The notes under the pieces were generated by a model. It was not told the DNA's origin. It saw only the letters and a list, made by a program, of their open reading frames with translations, and did no database searches. This document shows, in pieces, positions 13,401-24,699 of a stretch of 64,000 bases of DNA; positions within the stretch are counted from its first letter, which is position 1; each line of letters opens with the position of its first letter. The DNA lies in assembly GCA_947179155.2 (NCBI GenBank), contig OX359282.1, positions 24,100,510 to 24,164,509 of the forward strand. Direction: 5' to 3'. This DNA is from Hedera helix (lineage: Eukaryota > Streptophyta > Magnoliopsida > Apiales > Araliaceae). Position numbers and translations under genes: made by a program.

Positions 13401-16400
13401 ATGTCACTGCATTAATATCTGGACTTTATTTCTGTTTAGGTCGAACAACTAATTAGTCACTAATGGACCATACCCTTTGTTTAACTTAATCACATCATTT
13501 AACTCAATGATTTATCATAATATTACCCTCCTTGAATAATATTTTAAACTCTTCCTATTAATTAGTAATAACTTATAATGTTATTCAATTGTTAAATAAC
13601 ACTTTAAATAATCATTACTATTATTAATTCATTTTTAATAATAGTTTATCTTAATCACTATTATTAATCTTTTACTAATAATTTAATTGCTTGCTAGTAT
13701 TATTACCCTTTAATAATATTATAATTGACTTCTCATTATTATTAATGATTTTAATAATAATTTTATTGTTCATCAATATTATTAACCATTTAATAATATT
13801 TGAAATCCTCACGTATCATTAGTAATTATTTAATAATGATTCAACCCTTAACTATTATTATTCAATAGTTAATTACTTGTTAAACAATATTATTAATTCT
13901 TTAATAATATTTTAAATCTTTATTTATAATTATTATTTATTTAATAATGGTTTAACTCTTAACTATTATTATTTAATAGTTAATTAAATGTTAAACAATA
14001 TTATTAATCATTTAATAATATTTTAAATTAATTACATATCATTATTAATTATTAAATAATGATTTAATTCTTAACTATTATCATTTAATAGTTAATCATT
14101 AATATTATCAATATATTTTAATTAATTAATAATCTTCTCCCGATTAAGTAATAATTTATTCCACTTAATCATCATTTAATTATTATTTAATATGAATTAA
14201 ATAATAATTAATTAATTAATTATTCGTACTCATTATTTAATATTAATTAAATAATAAACAATTATACTATTAATTCTAACATCCTTTGATTACTATTTAA
14301 TATATTAAATAGTAAGCAATTAACCCTCTTTAATTATTATTTAATGTTAATTAAATAATAATTAATTAATTATCTTTATTTATTATTTACTCTTAATTAA
14401 ATAAAATAATAAATAATTATGTTATCAACTTTACTTAACTGTAATTATTATTTAATGTTAAATAAAAATTACCTAACTCTCTTTATTTATTATTTAATCT
14501 TATTAAATAATAAATAATTAAATTTTAAAATCTTTATCTTATTCTAATTATTATTTAATATTAATTAAAGAATAATTAGTTATTTACTTTCCTTTATTTA
14601 CTATTTAATACCTAATTAAATAATAAATAATTAATTTATTTTCTGCAAACAAGTTGATATTGTTATTAAATACCTAAAGAACATATTTAATATTTAATAA
14701 CAATTTATTTATTATTTTCTTGAATTATTAGCTAGGTAGTCACAAATTAGTGTACCTTTACACCATAAATAATATGAAAAATACCAATTTTCGGAAATAA
14801 TACCATCTCCATACATATAACACTTCAAATAATCAGTAGGTTATTTGTTCATATTTTTCCAACATTTAAAAATACTTTTTATTATTTTTCATACATTTAG
14901 TAAGCTTTTATTATTAAATAATTATGAAAATAGCTACTGACATTATAAAAATACCATTAAATTCCAGAAAATAGTACACAAAATTCCAAGCAACTTTCTA
15001 GTTTTGACCATCGCCGGAACCGGCCGGAAAATGGGTGAACCGATCACTTGAAGTCTCCGGTCGGTTTATTTCAAAAAAACCGGCAGTGGCTTTTTAACAT
15101 TTTCAGTTTCTGTCCAGTTTTGGGGTTCCTTACTAAAACCTTAATAACTTAAGTTCTATAACTCTGATGGTGCTCTACTTTATATTGTTGGAATCGTGAC
15201 TTCCCGAGCTACAATTTTCCATTATCGGATTAATTTTTCGGATATGATTTGACCTCCGAAAATAGCTTGGAACCGGACTGTTCACGCAAAACTTTCGACA
15301 GTGGAGTGTTTTAATAGAAAAATCATATCTCACTCGTTTTAAATCGGATTTTAGTCATTCAAGTTGAAGAATTTTCATAACTTCAAGATCTAGCATACAA
15401 AATTGACGGATTATGATTCCGACTTACGGATCATAAACAGTAATTCCGAGAATGAGGCTACTCGATTTTTAGTTTTCCGGTAACATCATTTTACAACTTT
15501 TGCTAAGTTTTTCCACATCAATGCTTATGGATCCATACCAACAATCCATGAAACACTTATTTAACATATCTAGCATGCTTTTAAGCATTTAAAGTTTGAT
15601 TTTCAAATATTAAACAATAAATTATATATAACCTCTAATATTAGGATTATTAGGGTTTTTAAGTTACCTTTTGATTTTATGAGCTCTTCTCCTTCTTTTT
15701 CTAAAGTAAGAGATGATGTGTGTGGACATCAACACCTCCAAGACTTGCTCTAGGCTTGACTCGGTTGGACTCGGTGATAAACTCACAAAACTCACTTAAC
15801 TCACTAAGTGAACTCACTAGAACTCTCAACTCTCAATTGACCAATGCTTGCAATAAACTTTGTAACCCCAATACTAGAGATGGAACTTGGTATTTATAGT
15901 AGAATAAATCTATTACATACATATATTGTAAGTATATATTTCAACTAGCACTTAACACCATTTTCCCATTTAGTTCCACTATTTTAGGCTTTATTTGTCC
16001 TTATGGAAAGCAATGCAAGTAATCAAATAGGACAACAAAATCAACCTCTAGCCATACCATAGTACACCCGGCCACTCCACCAACCATGCCCCTTATTTCT
16101 CATATTTTTGATTTATTTTGATAACTAATTTGGCAAATAAGGAGGCTTCTAGAAGGTAGTCAAATAATTAAATCATGTAAACACATAATTTAATTTAATT
16201 AGACTAATAATTCTTCGAACATGTTGGACTTGACCAATTAAATTATTGGACACCAAATTATCCTCTCATTAATTATTTTACTAAACTAATTAATTAAATG
16301 AAGCACAATAAATCTTATTTCACTTAATTAAATAATTAATTACACTAATTAAATATTTAATTAGGCTAGTCCACTATTCATTTATTTAATTAAAATATTA

Positions 16401-19400
16401 ATTTGGGACTTCAAATATTATTCCCACTACACATTAATTGATGATCACATTAATTAGTGTACCCATTTTGTTACCAAAACTTTATTCAAATTTAATTGAA
16501 TAAATAATTAATTTGTTCACTTATCAATTTCTTAATATTAAATATCTCTAGGTTAGTACACTAATTATCCAAATATTTTGGACTTATTAAATAATATATT
16601 AAATGCCTTACTCAAGTTTTATTAATGACTAATTATATTAATTAGTTTACTTGATTTATAATCACATGCGATGTTCAAAATTAATTGAACATTTTTATCA
16701 ATAAACTTATGTAATGATTTCTTGGCATATTTCTTCTGTTAGAAATATTTCCTAATCAAATTTTATTCTCTTCATATACATCATAGGACCTTATTCCTAA
16801 AAGTCCCTGTCACACTTATTGAACCTTATTGGTCCTTGCTAGCTCATAGATTAAACAAATAAAATTTTAATTTAATCCAGTTTTCACAATTCTAATCTCC
16901 ACAACTAGGTTATCAAACTCTAACCTTTATTAACTATTATAAATCTTATTTCTAATTCTTTCAAATATCTAGGATATTACATATGGTCTTTTTTTTTTTT
17001 TTTTTATAACTGAAATTTGCTTTTGTTTTAAATAAGCGACATCCATTTATTGGCAAAATTAATTCACAACTGTGACATCCATCGGAGGACAAAGTTAGTA
17101 TTTAGTACAATATTGCCATGTAATAATCTCACCACAACAAGTTTTCAAAACATTTAAAGCACATTAAAGAGCTTAAGTGATCAATTTATTTATTTATCTA
17201 TATTCCCCTTTTTTTTTGGTATGTCCTATTCTCTTGAATATGAATATTTTTTTGGGTATATATAATTCTGTTTCAGCTTCAGTTTGGCCTGTCAGAGACA
17301 GCTTTAGAGATGGCCTCAATGGAGCATATGATAGATATTCCTCAAGACTCTGTTCCTTGCAAAGCTCGAGCCAAGCGTGGTTGTGCTACTCATCCCCGGA
17401 GCATTGCTGAAAGGGTGCGTGCGAATTTGAGTACGAATATTTCAAAGAGAATTCAACCATTTTGAAAAAATTGAACTCATCCATTATATTAATTATTTTT
17501 CCTATTTAATCATCTTTCCAAATGGAGCCATCATAGATCATAACGGGACTAAGAAGTTTAAAGTTATACTATTTCATGAGTGTCCAAGAGTTCATAAAAC
17601 TATGTGTTCAATGCCCTTTATTTTCCACTGCAAAAATATAGCACAAGAAATAAATAAATAAGACACATACATGAACAATATATAATACAAGAAAGAAGTT
17701 TTTGTTCATATATGTCAAACCATGCTTACATATATTCATGTCCTTGTATATGGTTTTCGCTCAATTTTGTGAAAAGTTACAGCAATTTGAGCACTAGACG
17801 CTATGTGAATTTGATTCCTTTCTGAATGGATATATGTTTTTTCTAGGAGAGAAGAACCAGAATAAGTGGGAAATTGAAGAAGCTACAAGATCTTGTACCC
17901 AGCATGGATAAGGTAATCGCCTTAATACTCTTCCTTTCTCTCTCTTGCGGTTGCAATATATCTACCTAATTTGGATGATAATTGTGGCATAATTGGCCCA
18001 GCATACATACATCTGAATTTTAATTTTATATTATTACAATGAAGTATAGCATCCTCAGATGTATGTTTTATAATCAAGTTACGGTTCTAACAAGAGAAAA
18101 GTAACAATGTTTGTTTATGTGATCTTATTGTACGCAATCTTAAAACTCAGCAACTTTTAGATTAGGTGACCAAAGCTCATTGTCCATAGTATGAACGCGA
18201 AAAATTAAAAATTATTCATCATCTATTGAACATTAACATATTCTCATTCTATATATGAGCATACTATGAATTAAAAATAGTATCAGACTTTGTGAACTAC
18301 TTGTAGAAAAGTTGGTTTCTCATCCTCTTTTTACCTTTCCTGAAATTGTTTAGTTTAAAGCTCAAATAGTCGTTAATTTGATTTTTACTGTTCTTTCGTG
18401 TTAGTAATCATCAAAATTCACTGAAATTTAATTGAATTGTCTCAATATTGCCACAAATGTAACAAAAAGTATTCACCTTTAAAAACATTTGTATTAATAT
18501 ACAGTTAGTTCTGGCCCAACTAAAGCATGTCCATAAACTAGTGGTGCAACAAAGATATACTTGTAACTGAAATAAGTTTTATTATATTAAAATAATTAAT
18601 AAGCTTGTTCGGATATGATGAGCAAGAACCATAATAATTGAACAAGTTAATGTCATTCATATGATATGAAATGTTTATCAAAAAATATTTATCAAAGGAT
18701 AATGAAGGCTATAACATGTTATTGATGTAAGCGCAGATGGAATTATGTTTCGAGAGACTTATTAGTATCTCACATATAAGTGGAAAATACTCCAACCCTA
18801 AAAGTGTAACCCATATAAGCTAAATCCTAGAAGTGTAACCCAAATAAGCTAAATGGTATTTGGTACCAACGTTCCAGAATATAGTATTCTTTCACCTGAA
18901 ATATCAGTTGTGGCTATCCAAAACTATTTTCTCATATTTACTTGAATTTCCAAACATGATTACAACTTTACTTTATACAAATGAAAAATATCATTTTATA
19001 TAGCCTTTGGGCCATAAAAACAAATCTAACGAAAGGTTAGGATCCATTATCTAGATTCCAGAATCATCCCTAAAAATATCTAGGATTGATAAGTATAATA
19101 ATTACATGAGTAAATGTAATACATTCTATTAGAACCCTAATGTTTAAAAGAAGATTTTAGTGAATGTCACATAATCTAGTCACCTAATAAGCGTGTTACG
19201 TAAGCGATGACATGGAGTAATCTAGTTGAAAATATGATTGCTGTGGCACTACGATTAGAAACAACTCAATCATTTTTAACTATATCTTAACTAGTTTGAA
19301 ATGTATCATTTTAGGAAGTGATTCCTAACATATCATCGTTCCAGATAAATTTATTTCATACCTAAGCAATTCAAAGAAATCTACTCCTACCGTACCTTGA

Positions 19401-21007
19401 AAATTGATGTTTTTCGATCCCGATTTCATTTCACATACCACAAAAACCATGATCTAGGTAACACTTCTTTAGATATGTTTTGTAAAATTTATTTTAACAA
19501 ATTGCACGAGGAGATTGTATAGACAAAACTACTAAAAGTGAAATTCATGTGCTGCAAATTTTTTCTCAAGGGTCTTCATAAATATTTTTGTAAGAGTATG
19601 TTAACGTTGGACTACATCATGTTAAAAATTATATTGGAATTAATTTTGCTATTTTATAGAATAAAATAAATTATATTAGTCACTAAATTAGGTACTTACA
19701 TGAATCGAGAGAAAACACATTGTATGTAATCACGGTCTCTTAAACTTAACGGTGAAAAATCTTCAATTGCCTCTCACAATTTTAAGATGAATGTGCAGGA
19801 GTGTATAAGAATTCTTAAGACGACAATTAGGATCAAACTCGACATGTTTTATTTATTGAATAACTAAGGGTTAAAATCGTCCATCAAAATTATAAAACCC
19901 TAGGGTCCATTATGCCAAAAATAATACTAGTAATAATATTTATGAGTTACATAATTACCGAACTCATAAATAAGGTGGTTAAATTAATGCAATATATAAG
20001 TCCAATAATTCCATAAATAAAAGAGGTCACATAAGGAATTATATTAAATTAAAATAATCTAACCCACCATAGTTCTCTATGCGATGTTTGGAACTTGGCA
20101 GACTTTAGGGAAAGGAAAGAAAATGATATCCTAGAACTTTACGAGAATTTTATCAACTTAAGGTGTCCCATAATTGGTATATACAACTATACAAGTGCTT
20201 GCTTACACACGAGCTTAACAAATAAGTGTTTCGCAGTGTTTTGATTTCAAGTCTTTCCTCGTGATTTGAGTCCCTGATTTGTTTGAATGCTCTCTGTTCT
20301 ATTTCTGAATTATGATGCATCATGATTAGTCCTCTAAACATGCAAGTGGATATACATTCCCATTATATTAAAGCAATTGGTAACTTAACGAAAAGATTGT
20401 TAAAATTAACCCTACCTACTTCCAACAAAGCTTTCAAACATACAACAGAATGAACGGTATTCCACGCACAAGTACCTTGTGCCTTTTTAATTTTTTAAAT
20501 ATGATCAAATCTTTCGAAATGGTAAGCTAGCTAGATAAAATGTGTCTTTGAATGTTGAGCAAGTGATTACAACCTGAGAACACTACCCTAGTCACGACAA
20601 GTCTTGTACTCCTAAACTCTGAATTGTACATGTGTGATACTTCATTGTGAAATCTTTTGTTGCAGCAAACTAGCTATGCGGACATGCTGGATTTAGCTGT
20701 ACAACATATTAAAGGCCTTAAAACACAGATTCAGGTTGGTTATGTATTACATGGACTTACTTTTATGTGTTATATTTTGCGTTGGCACACGAAGAATGTT
20801 TATTTATATGGATATCATATTATATTGAAATTCATATTTGCGTTAAAACTTTGTAAGTCCATGCACACTAGGATTCATATATATATATATATAGAATGAT
20901 CCATAGTAAATGGCTGGAAAAAATATTTATACTATTTTGCACTTTTATATATTCATATAAACAGTATAAGATTAGTTTGTTATAACAACTATTTACTATG
21001 GATCATT

Positions 21008-21041
<34 letters not shown>

Positions 21042-24000
21042 AAATAGAATTTTCTATGAAACTTCTTTGTTTCCACTTCATGCCCAGTAGCGGACAGTCC
21101 CCATTCAAAAGGATTCTATCTAGTTTGGCCCAGTTACAATGTTAACCAGTTTTACTCCAAGTCAATTTGCTGATTGCATGTTGCTGGTGTGTACTAGCCA
21201 CTTTATACAAACCGTTTTTCCCAATTATAATTTAGTGTTCTAAATTACAAGTAGCTTTCTCTAATTTATTTTTGATGATGCAGTAACTACAATTTATACA
21301 TTTTAATCTGCTGATACGCTCCAAATTCATTCAATTTATTATGTAACTAAGCTATACCTTGAAAAGTTCCATGACTGCCCTTAAATTTGTAGTTCTTTCC
21401 ATAATCAATAGTGATTTTCATCATAATTACCTGCCCTGAACCTAGCTACAACCATTAAGCTCGACTAGCAGACTTTTTCATGAACAAAGCAAACCAAAGT
21501 GGCTATACTACTCAAGGTTAAAATGAAATAGTATCCCAAGTCCTCGACTTTATTTATACATTTTTCCTCGGAAGCCCATTATGTTATTTCCTAAGCTGCA
21601 TTTCAGGAACTATACATATAAGCAAAAACCATAGTAGTGTAAAAAATATTGTTCATTGTGAATATATATATGTTGATAAAGAATTCACTTTGATCATATG
21701 TTTCACTATTTTTACCGTCTTCTAGTTTATTCTAGTTCTCTTTCTGGACTAGGATATCTTCCGTTACACCTTGTAAAATATATAAACTTGATTTAATATT
21801 ATTAATTTGTGTTGGTACATGAATGAGTTAACATGGAAAAGTATTTTGATCAAAAGGAGTTCAGAAATAGTAAAATGGAGAAGAAATACAAGCATGTAAA
21901 ATATGAGAAGTATCTTGGACAACTTGTCTAAAGTTTGGAAGTACCTTGTAATTAACCTCGGCTTTGATACCACTTTGTTAGAAAATATATGGAAGAAGAT
22001 AAATTATAGAGAAGTGAGCAATAGTGTTTAAACCTTAAAATACTTAATTCAACTTACTTGCTTAAAATGATTCACGTAAAAAGACTATTTATAGGACTCT
22101 TAGGACACTTTTAGAGCCACTTTAATAATTATTACATGACCAAATACATGTACATGAATCTAAATATACATGTTCCAAGACACTTCTAAATACATTCATG
22201 TACATACATGTATCATGAACTTACTCATTCATGTACCAACACAAATTAATAATATTAAATCAAGTTTAAGAGAGAGTGTTGAATATATAAACTTGATTTA
22301 ATATTATTAATTTTGTGTTGGTACATGAATGAGTAAGTTCATGATACATGTATGTGCATGAATGTATTTAGAAGTGACTTGGAACATGTATGGTTATGTT
22401 CATGTACATGTATTTGATCATGTAGTAATTATTAAAGTGGCTAGGAACTCTATAAATAGTCTTTATATGTGAGTCATTTTAAGCAAGTAAGTTGAATCAA
22501 GTATTTTAAGGTTTAAACATTCTTCTATACTTTTCTATAATTTATTCTCTTTCATATATTTTCCAATAAAGTGGTATTAAAGTCAATGTTAATTACAAGG
22601 TACTTCCAAGCTTTAGATAAGTTGTCCAAGATGACGACAAGGGAGAGTAGACGACCAAATTGAGGTGACTTGGTGCTATCAAATAGTTTCGTTGGACGAG
22701 TACAAAGTGTGCGCGTTAAAGATCCGGAACGCAATCTAGCAAAGCTGCTAGTTGAGAATTTTTTTTTTAAGAAGTTTGTGAGTTGAAGCACATCACAAAG
22801 GTCTATTGATAGTATTCGGGAGAGGTAAATTATAGAAAAATGATGTTTCCTATGTTTGGTGACAAATTAGCATTCACATATTACAACGTTTGGAGTATAA
22901 GGATTCGAGCATTTCTTGGAGCTTGTAATTTATGGTGAGATGTCATTGTAAATTCAGAAAAATGTACGTGTTTCAAAAAAAGTTCTAGAAATGAAAGAAG
23001 AAAGAGCAACAAAGATTTTGCTAAAAGTAATGCATGAAGAAGTTTGGAAATGTGTTGTTAGTTTTGATTCTTTAGCTCAATTATGGAATGGGTTTCACTC
23101 TATTTGCAATAACTATAAAGGTCCACTGTTATCGAAAGAGTCTTAGGTACGATATGTGGAAGAATATGAGATATCTCTTTAAGAAATTGATGAATTAATT
23201 TAGGAAAAAGAATTTTTTGAAGATGTTTCGAAAGAGGAAGACAAAAAAAATAGTGTTGATGAAATTATAAAAGTTGAAGATAAAAAATGAGAAATTGAAG
23301 AGACATTAAGTGAAGAAGCATTTGAAGAGACAAAAGAAGTAGAAAAAGAAAAGGAGGAGGCAATCAAAGAAATTGAATTAATTGACAAAATTGTCAATGG
23401 TGAATAACTTGTTGAAATTATGAAAATAGAAGAAAAGATTGTTGATCAAAGACTATTTGCTTAGAAATTTAGAGGAGAATGAGAAAATTATTTTGTGTGT
23501 CAAAATTAATTTGGGATTTATAATGGTAAATTTTGTGAAAGACATTGAATGGGTTAACATGAAATAATATTTTGATCAAAAGGAATTTTGAAATAATGAA
23601 ATGGAGAAGAAATACAAGCATGTAAAATATGAGAAACTAATAAGCAAGAAATATATGACTCCCTTTGTGATTAAATATGAGCCACTTTAATAATTATTAC
23701 ATGACCAAATATATGTACATGAACCTAATCATACATGTTCTAAGACACTTCTAAATATATTCATGTGCATGCATATATCATGAACTTACTCATTCATGTG
23801 TCAACACAAATTAATAATATTATATCAAATTTACATTCAACACACCTTTCATGTAATTTCTCCTAATACACGACACAAATATTGGTTTAACGGTGTTAGT
23901 GATGCAATTATTTGCGACAAATTTTATTGTGTCACTAAAAATATACATCTAATAACATTTGTGTCTTAAAATGTGTATTACGGAGAATTGGGTGAAAGGT

Positions 24001-24148
24001 GCAACGGAAAGAATCATAATCCATCTTTTCTTCTTGTCTTGAATTAATTATGCTAGTATGATTTTCTCTTTTCCTCCTCTAGAAGCTTAATACGGAGCTT
24101 GAGCATTGCACATGCGGCTGCAAGCAAACTACGTATTGCAACAAATAA
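4077..24148 (+). CDS. bHLH transcription factor, FBH/AKS type (bHLH128/129/130-like), six coding exons
   Basis: Joining 4077-4494, 9174-9484, 17277-17414, 17847-17912, 20666-20734 and 24083-24148 gives 1,068 nt, encoding 355 residues and a TAA stop. The N-terminus is Ser-rich and has the family motif LIRYGSAPVS (24-33) and RHSSSPAGF. Exon 2 gives GFSVTR (140-145) and RLSSQLSFTRQDSLSQI. The bHLH domain spans about 276-334, with KRGCATHPRSIAERERRTRI followed by LQDLVPSMDKQTSYADMLDL, and the tail has the family CTCGC motif. In the basic region E288 and R292 are kept, but position 5 is Arg284 rather than His, as in this subfamily. Known relatives are nuclear activators: FBH proteins bind E-boxes in CONSTANS, and AKS proteins drive guard-cell K+ channel genes and are inhibited by ABA-dependent phosphorylation. 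Ser29 lies in an LxRxxS motif matching the known AKS phosphosite region. Which role applies here is inference. The introns are 4679, 7792, 432, 2753 and 3348 bp, swollen by transposons. Confidence 0.93.
5417..5447. repeat. poly-C tract followed by (CA)n
   Basis: A run of about 22 C is followed by CACACACAC inside intron 1. On the other strand it is a G-run, potentially able to form a G-quadruplex. Such homopolymers are also prone to sequencing error, so the length is approximate. Confidence 0.8.
6765..7116. mobile_element. Harbinger/Tourist-like MITE, diverged
   Basis: The left end is GCCTATATTTATTTATAAAA. The right end, read in reverse, is GCCCATGTTTATTTACAAAA, giving imperfect terminal inverted repeats. 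The flanking trinucleotides are TGA and TAA, compatible with a decayed TAA target duplication. The interior repeats phrases such as 'gagattaatagtcc' and 'tataatctcatg' that recur in the element at 57380-57917. Confidence 0.55.
7895..8134. mobile_element. Tourist-type MITE, 240 bp, with TTA target duplication
   Basis: The left end is TGTTATATTTAGATTGGATA and the right end in reverse complement is TGCTAGGTTTGGATCGGAAA. TTA flanks both sides (7892-7894 and 8135-8137), the hallmark of PIF/Harbinger insertions. There is no coding capacity. Confidence 0.6.
9174..9484 (+). CDS. bHLH gene exon 2
   Basis: The acceptor CAG is at 9171-9173 and the donor GTATTC starts at 9485. The exon completes codon 140 (Gly) and encodes residues to 243, ending phase 0. 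It carries the subfamily motifs GFSVTRG, RLSSQLSFTRQDSLSQI, ASFGMGSWD and GKRAK. Ser176 (FTRQDS) is another RxxS candidate phosphosite. Confidence 0.92.
10333..12458 (-). mobile_element. Tat/Ogre-like LTR-derived insertion nested in the solo LTR
   Basis: The right end GGGTGTCTACA is, on the minus strand, the TGTAGACACCC start common to Tat/Ogre LTRs. 'agagtcgccag' at 10485-10495 is complementary to the tRNA-Arg-type primer site of that group. The phrase 'cgaggggaaggtgttaggta' near 10620-10640 is another hallmark. The edges are flanked by GCAAT (10328-10332) and ACAAT (12459-12463), a possible 5-bp duplication with one mismatch. The short open frames in 11279-12511 do not resemble proteins I know. 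Confidence 0.5.
11332..11374. repeat. stem-loop GGGCCTTAAA...TTTAAGGCCC
   Basis: A perfect 10-bp inverted repeat encloses a 23-nt loop. A nearly identical stem with a different loop is found at 28429-28469 in another LTR fragment, so the hairpin is conserved between copies. Confidence 0.7.
13480..14720. repeat. array of short AT-only palindromes
   Basis: About 1.2 kb consists of dozens of small inverted repeats built from ATTATT/AATAAT and ATTATTTAAT/ATTAAATAAT, each 20-40 bp, separated by short spacers with an occasional C or G. It lies inside the solo LTR. It is not a simple microsatellite because spacers vary while the palindromic arms persist. Confidence 0.75.
17277..17414 (+). CDS. bHLH gene exon 3 (basic region)
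   Basis: The acceptor TTTCAG ends at 17276 and the donor GTGCGT begins at 17415. The exon encodes residues 244-289, including IPQDSVPCKARAKRGCATHP and RSIAER. The splice places the junction inside the basic region (ER|ERR), so exon 4 must be joined exactly for DNA binding. Confidence 0.92.
17847..17912 (+). CDS. bHLH gene exon 4 (end of basic region, helix 1, loop)
   Basis: The acceptor TAG is at 17844-17846 and the donor GTAATC at 17913. It is a 66-nt exon, phase 0 at both ends, encoding ERRTRISGKLKKLQDLVPSM followed by DK (residues 290-311). Confidence 0.93.
17913..20665 (+). other. bHLH intron 4, 2.75 kb
   Basis: The intron has GTAATC at the start and TGCAG at the end. It contains a short tandem duplication at 18797-18853. 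The remainder is AT-rich, and I see no coding sequence or clear transposon ends. Confidence 0.8.
18797..18853. repeat. two-copy tandem repeat, about 29-bp unit
   Basis: The unit 'ctaaaagtgtaacccatata' + 'agctaaatc' is followed by a second copy with small changes (ctagaagtgtaacccaaata + agctaaat). It lies inside intron 4 and has no recognised function. Confidence 0.65.
20666..20734 (+). CDS. bHLH gene exon 5 (helix 2)
   Basis: The acceptor is TGCAG and the donor GTTGGT. The exon is 69 nt, phase 0, and encodes QTSYADMLDLAVQHIKGLKT followed by QIQ (312-334). This is the second amphipathic helix used for dimerisation. Confidence 0.93.
20894..21008. mobile_element. 115-bp foldback MITE flanked on both sides by (TA)n
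   Basis: The terminal inverted repeats GAATGATCCATAGTAAAT (20894-20911) and ATTTACTATGGATCATTC (20991-21008) match perfectly. The element lies between (AT)n at 20877-20893 and (TA)n at 21011-21038, as if inserted into a TA microsatellite. Confidence 0.8.
21976..22269 (-). mobile_element. copia-type LTR, minus orientation
   Basis: The plus strand starts TGTTAGAAAATATATGG. Just outside it is the complement of a tRNA-Met-type primer site ('ctttgataccact', 21962-21974). About 290 bp matches the LTR at 22277-22568 in reverse complement. The terminal bases next to the second LTR are truncated. Internal sequence of the same family continues leftwards to about 21776. Confidence 0.7.
22277..22568 (+). 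mobile_element. copia-type LTR, plus orientation
   Basis: The LTR begins TGTTGAATATATAAACTTG and ends near CCAATA, followed by the primer-site remnant 'aagtggtattaaag' (22569-22582). It has a TATA-like 'ctctataaatag'. With the preceding LTR it forms a head-to-head inverted pair separated by only a few bases. Confidence 0.7.
22838..23470 (+). pseudogene. copia gag-like remnant and acidic tail
   Basis: From about 22838 the plus strand encodes MMFPMFGDKLAF...YNVWSIRIRAFLGACNLW, which resembles the N-terminal gag of plant copia elements, followed by several stops. From 23195 a Glu/Lys-rich frame, broken by stops, runs to about 23460. A truncated minus-orientation LTR (about 23680-23830) follows. 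It is not functional. Confidence 0.55.
23680..23830 (-). mobile_element. truncated copia LTR fragment
   Basis: This repeats the right half of the LTR at 21976-22269 ('gccactttaataattattac', 'gaacttactcattcatgt') in the same orientation. It ends 'attaataatattatatcaaa'. Confidence 0.6.
23842..24002. mobile_element. 161-bp MITE with 30-bp TIRs and AAC target duplication
   Basis: The left TIR starts ACACCTTTCATGTAATTTCT and the right TIR in reverse starts GCACCTTTCACCCAATTCTC; both end AATACAC. The flanks are AAC (23839-23841 and 24003-24005). The interior phrase 'gcgacaaattttattgtgtc' is CACTA-like, and 3-bp duplications fit CACTA or Harbinger. Confidence 0.65.
24083..24148 (+). CDS. bHLH gene exon 6 (C-terminus)
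   Basis: The acceptor CTAG precedes 24083. The exon encodes KLNTELEHCTCGCKQTTYCN + K and stops at TAA 24146-24148. The CTCGC motif is diagnostic of this subfamily and supports both the last splice and the stop. Confidence 0.92.
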   Translation, partial: KLNTELEHCTCGCKQTTYCNK

Positions 24149-24640
24149 GGTAAACAATGAAGCTGAATATATGAAGTAAAGCTTGTTCAGAAGGTTGCGA
24201 CATTACGCCGTGGATCTTTTCAAGAAGAGGGCAAAAGAAAAGGGTGGAAACCTTTTGATTTGTACATTTGGAAACAAATTACTCTCGTTAGACATTCCAT
24301 TTGCTTCTTGTTTTGTCACAAGAAAAATTATGTACGTGATAGCTTGAACCTTTTCTCTATTCTAATTCTCAGATGACTCTTTTGCTGGTTAAGTTGCACT
24401 TTATCGGAAGTATATGAAATGTCATTATAGAGTTGGTGTCTGATACCATGTTAAAATATCTAATTCAAAACCGATTGGTAATAAGTAGAGTACTACATCA
24501 AGGTCATATAATGTTTTACTCTTATTTGTCTGATGTGAAATTTTGTCTTAATATTTGGTATTGACGTTTTAAAATACGCATGATTATTGCTCTTTATGAC
24601 AAAATTCTTCTTTCAAACTTTCAACGTTCGTTTTTAGGGT
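24149..24640 (+). other. 3' UTR and downstream flank of the bHLH gene
   Basis: No coding frame is present. The 3' UTR probably covers the first 200-300 bp, but no canonical AATAAA signal is obvious, so the polyadenylation site is undetermined. Confidence 0.4.
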
Positions 24641-24699
24641 CCATATAATCAAATTTTGTCAAAATTAGAAGAGCAGAGGGCTGCTATTGAAGGTTTACA

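Larger units (their letters stand above)
10123..16981 (-). mobile_element. probable solo Ty3/gypsy LTR (minus strand) interrupted by a nested insert
   Basis: The plus strand starts TGTAACCACCTCAAATTTGG and ends 'ctaggatattaca'. Both resemble the ends of other gypsy LTRs in the window (TGTGACGCTCTCAAATTCGA at 59984). The flanks are TATAG (10118-10122) and TATGG (16982-16986), a 5-bp target duplication with one mismatch. A minus-strand TATA box (ACTATAAATA, 15891-15900) and a CDS-free interior fit an LTR. Without the nested insert it would be about 4.7 kb, long but possible for chromovirus-type LTRs. Fragments of the same family recur at 25751-25860 and 28560-28700. Confidence 0.65.
9485..17276 (+). 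other. bHLH intron 2, 7.8 kb, mostly a solo LTR with nested insert
   Basis: The intron has GTATTC at 9485 and a pyrimidine-rich acceptor ending TTTCAG at 17276. It holds MITE-like DNA at about 9760-10105 (ends 'tttgtaaggattaatgagg' and 'cttgcaaacgaacatgtg', related to the Tourist copies in intron 1), then the solo LTR 10123-16981. The LTR accounts for most of the intron's length. Sequence 16987-17276 has a poly-T run and no other feature. Confidence 0.85.
20735..24082 (+). other. bHLH intron 5, 3.3 kb, transposon-filled
   Basis: The donor is GTTGGT and the acceptor CTAG at 24079-24082. It holds a foldback MITE in a (TA)n tract (20894-21008), inverted copia LTRs with internal remnants (about 21776-23830) and a MITE with a 3-bp duplication (23842-24002). 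About 21040-21770 is unannotated AT-rich DNA. Confidence 0.85.

Noticed and set aside
13480..14720. Possible CRISPR-like or satellite array
   Set aside because: Units are not of constant length or sequence and there are no distinct spacers. It is an array of AT palindromes in a plant LTR.
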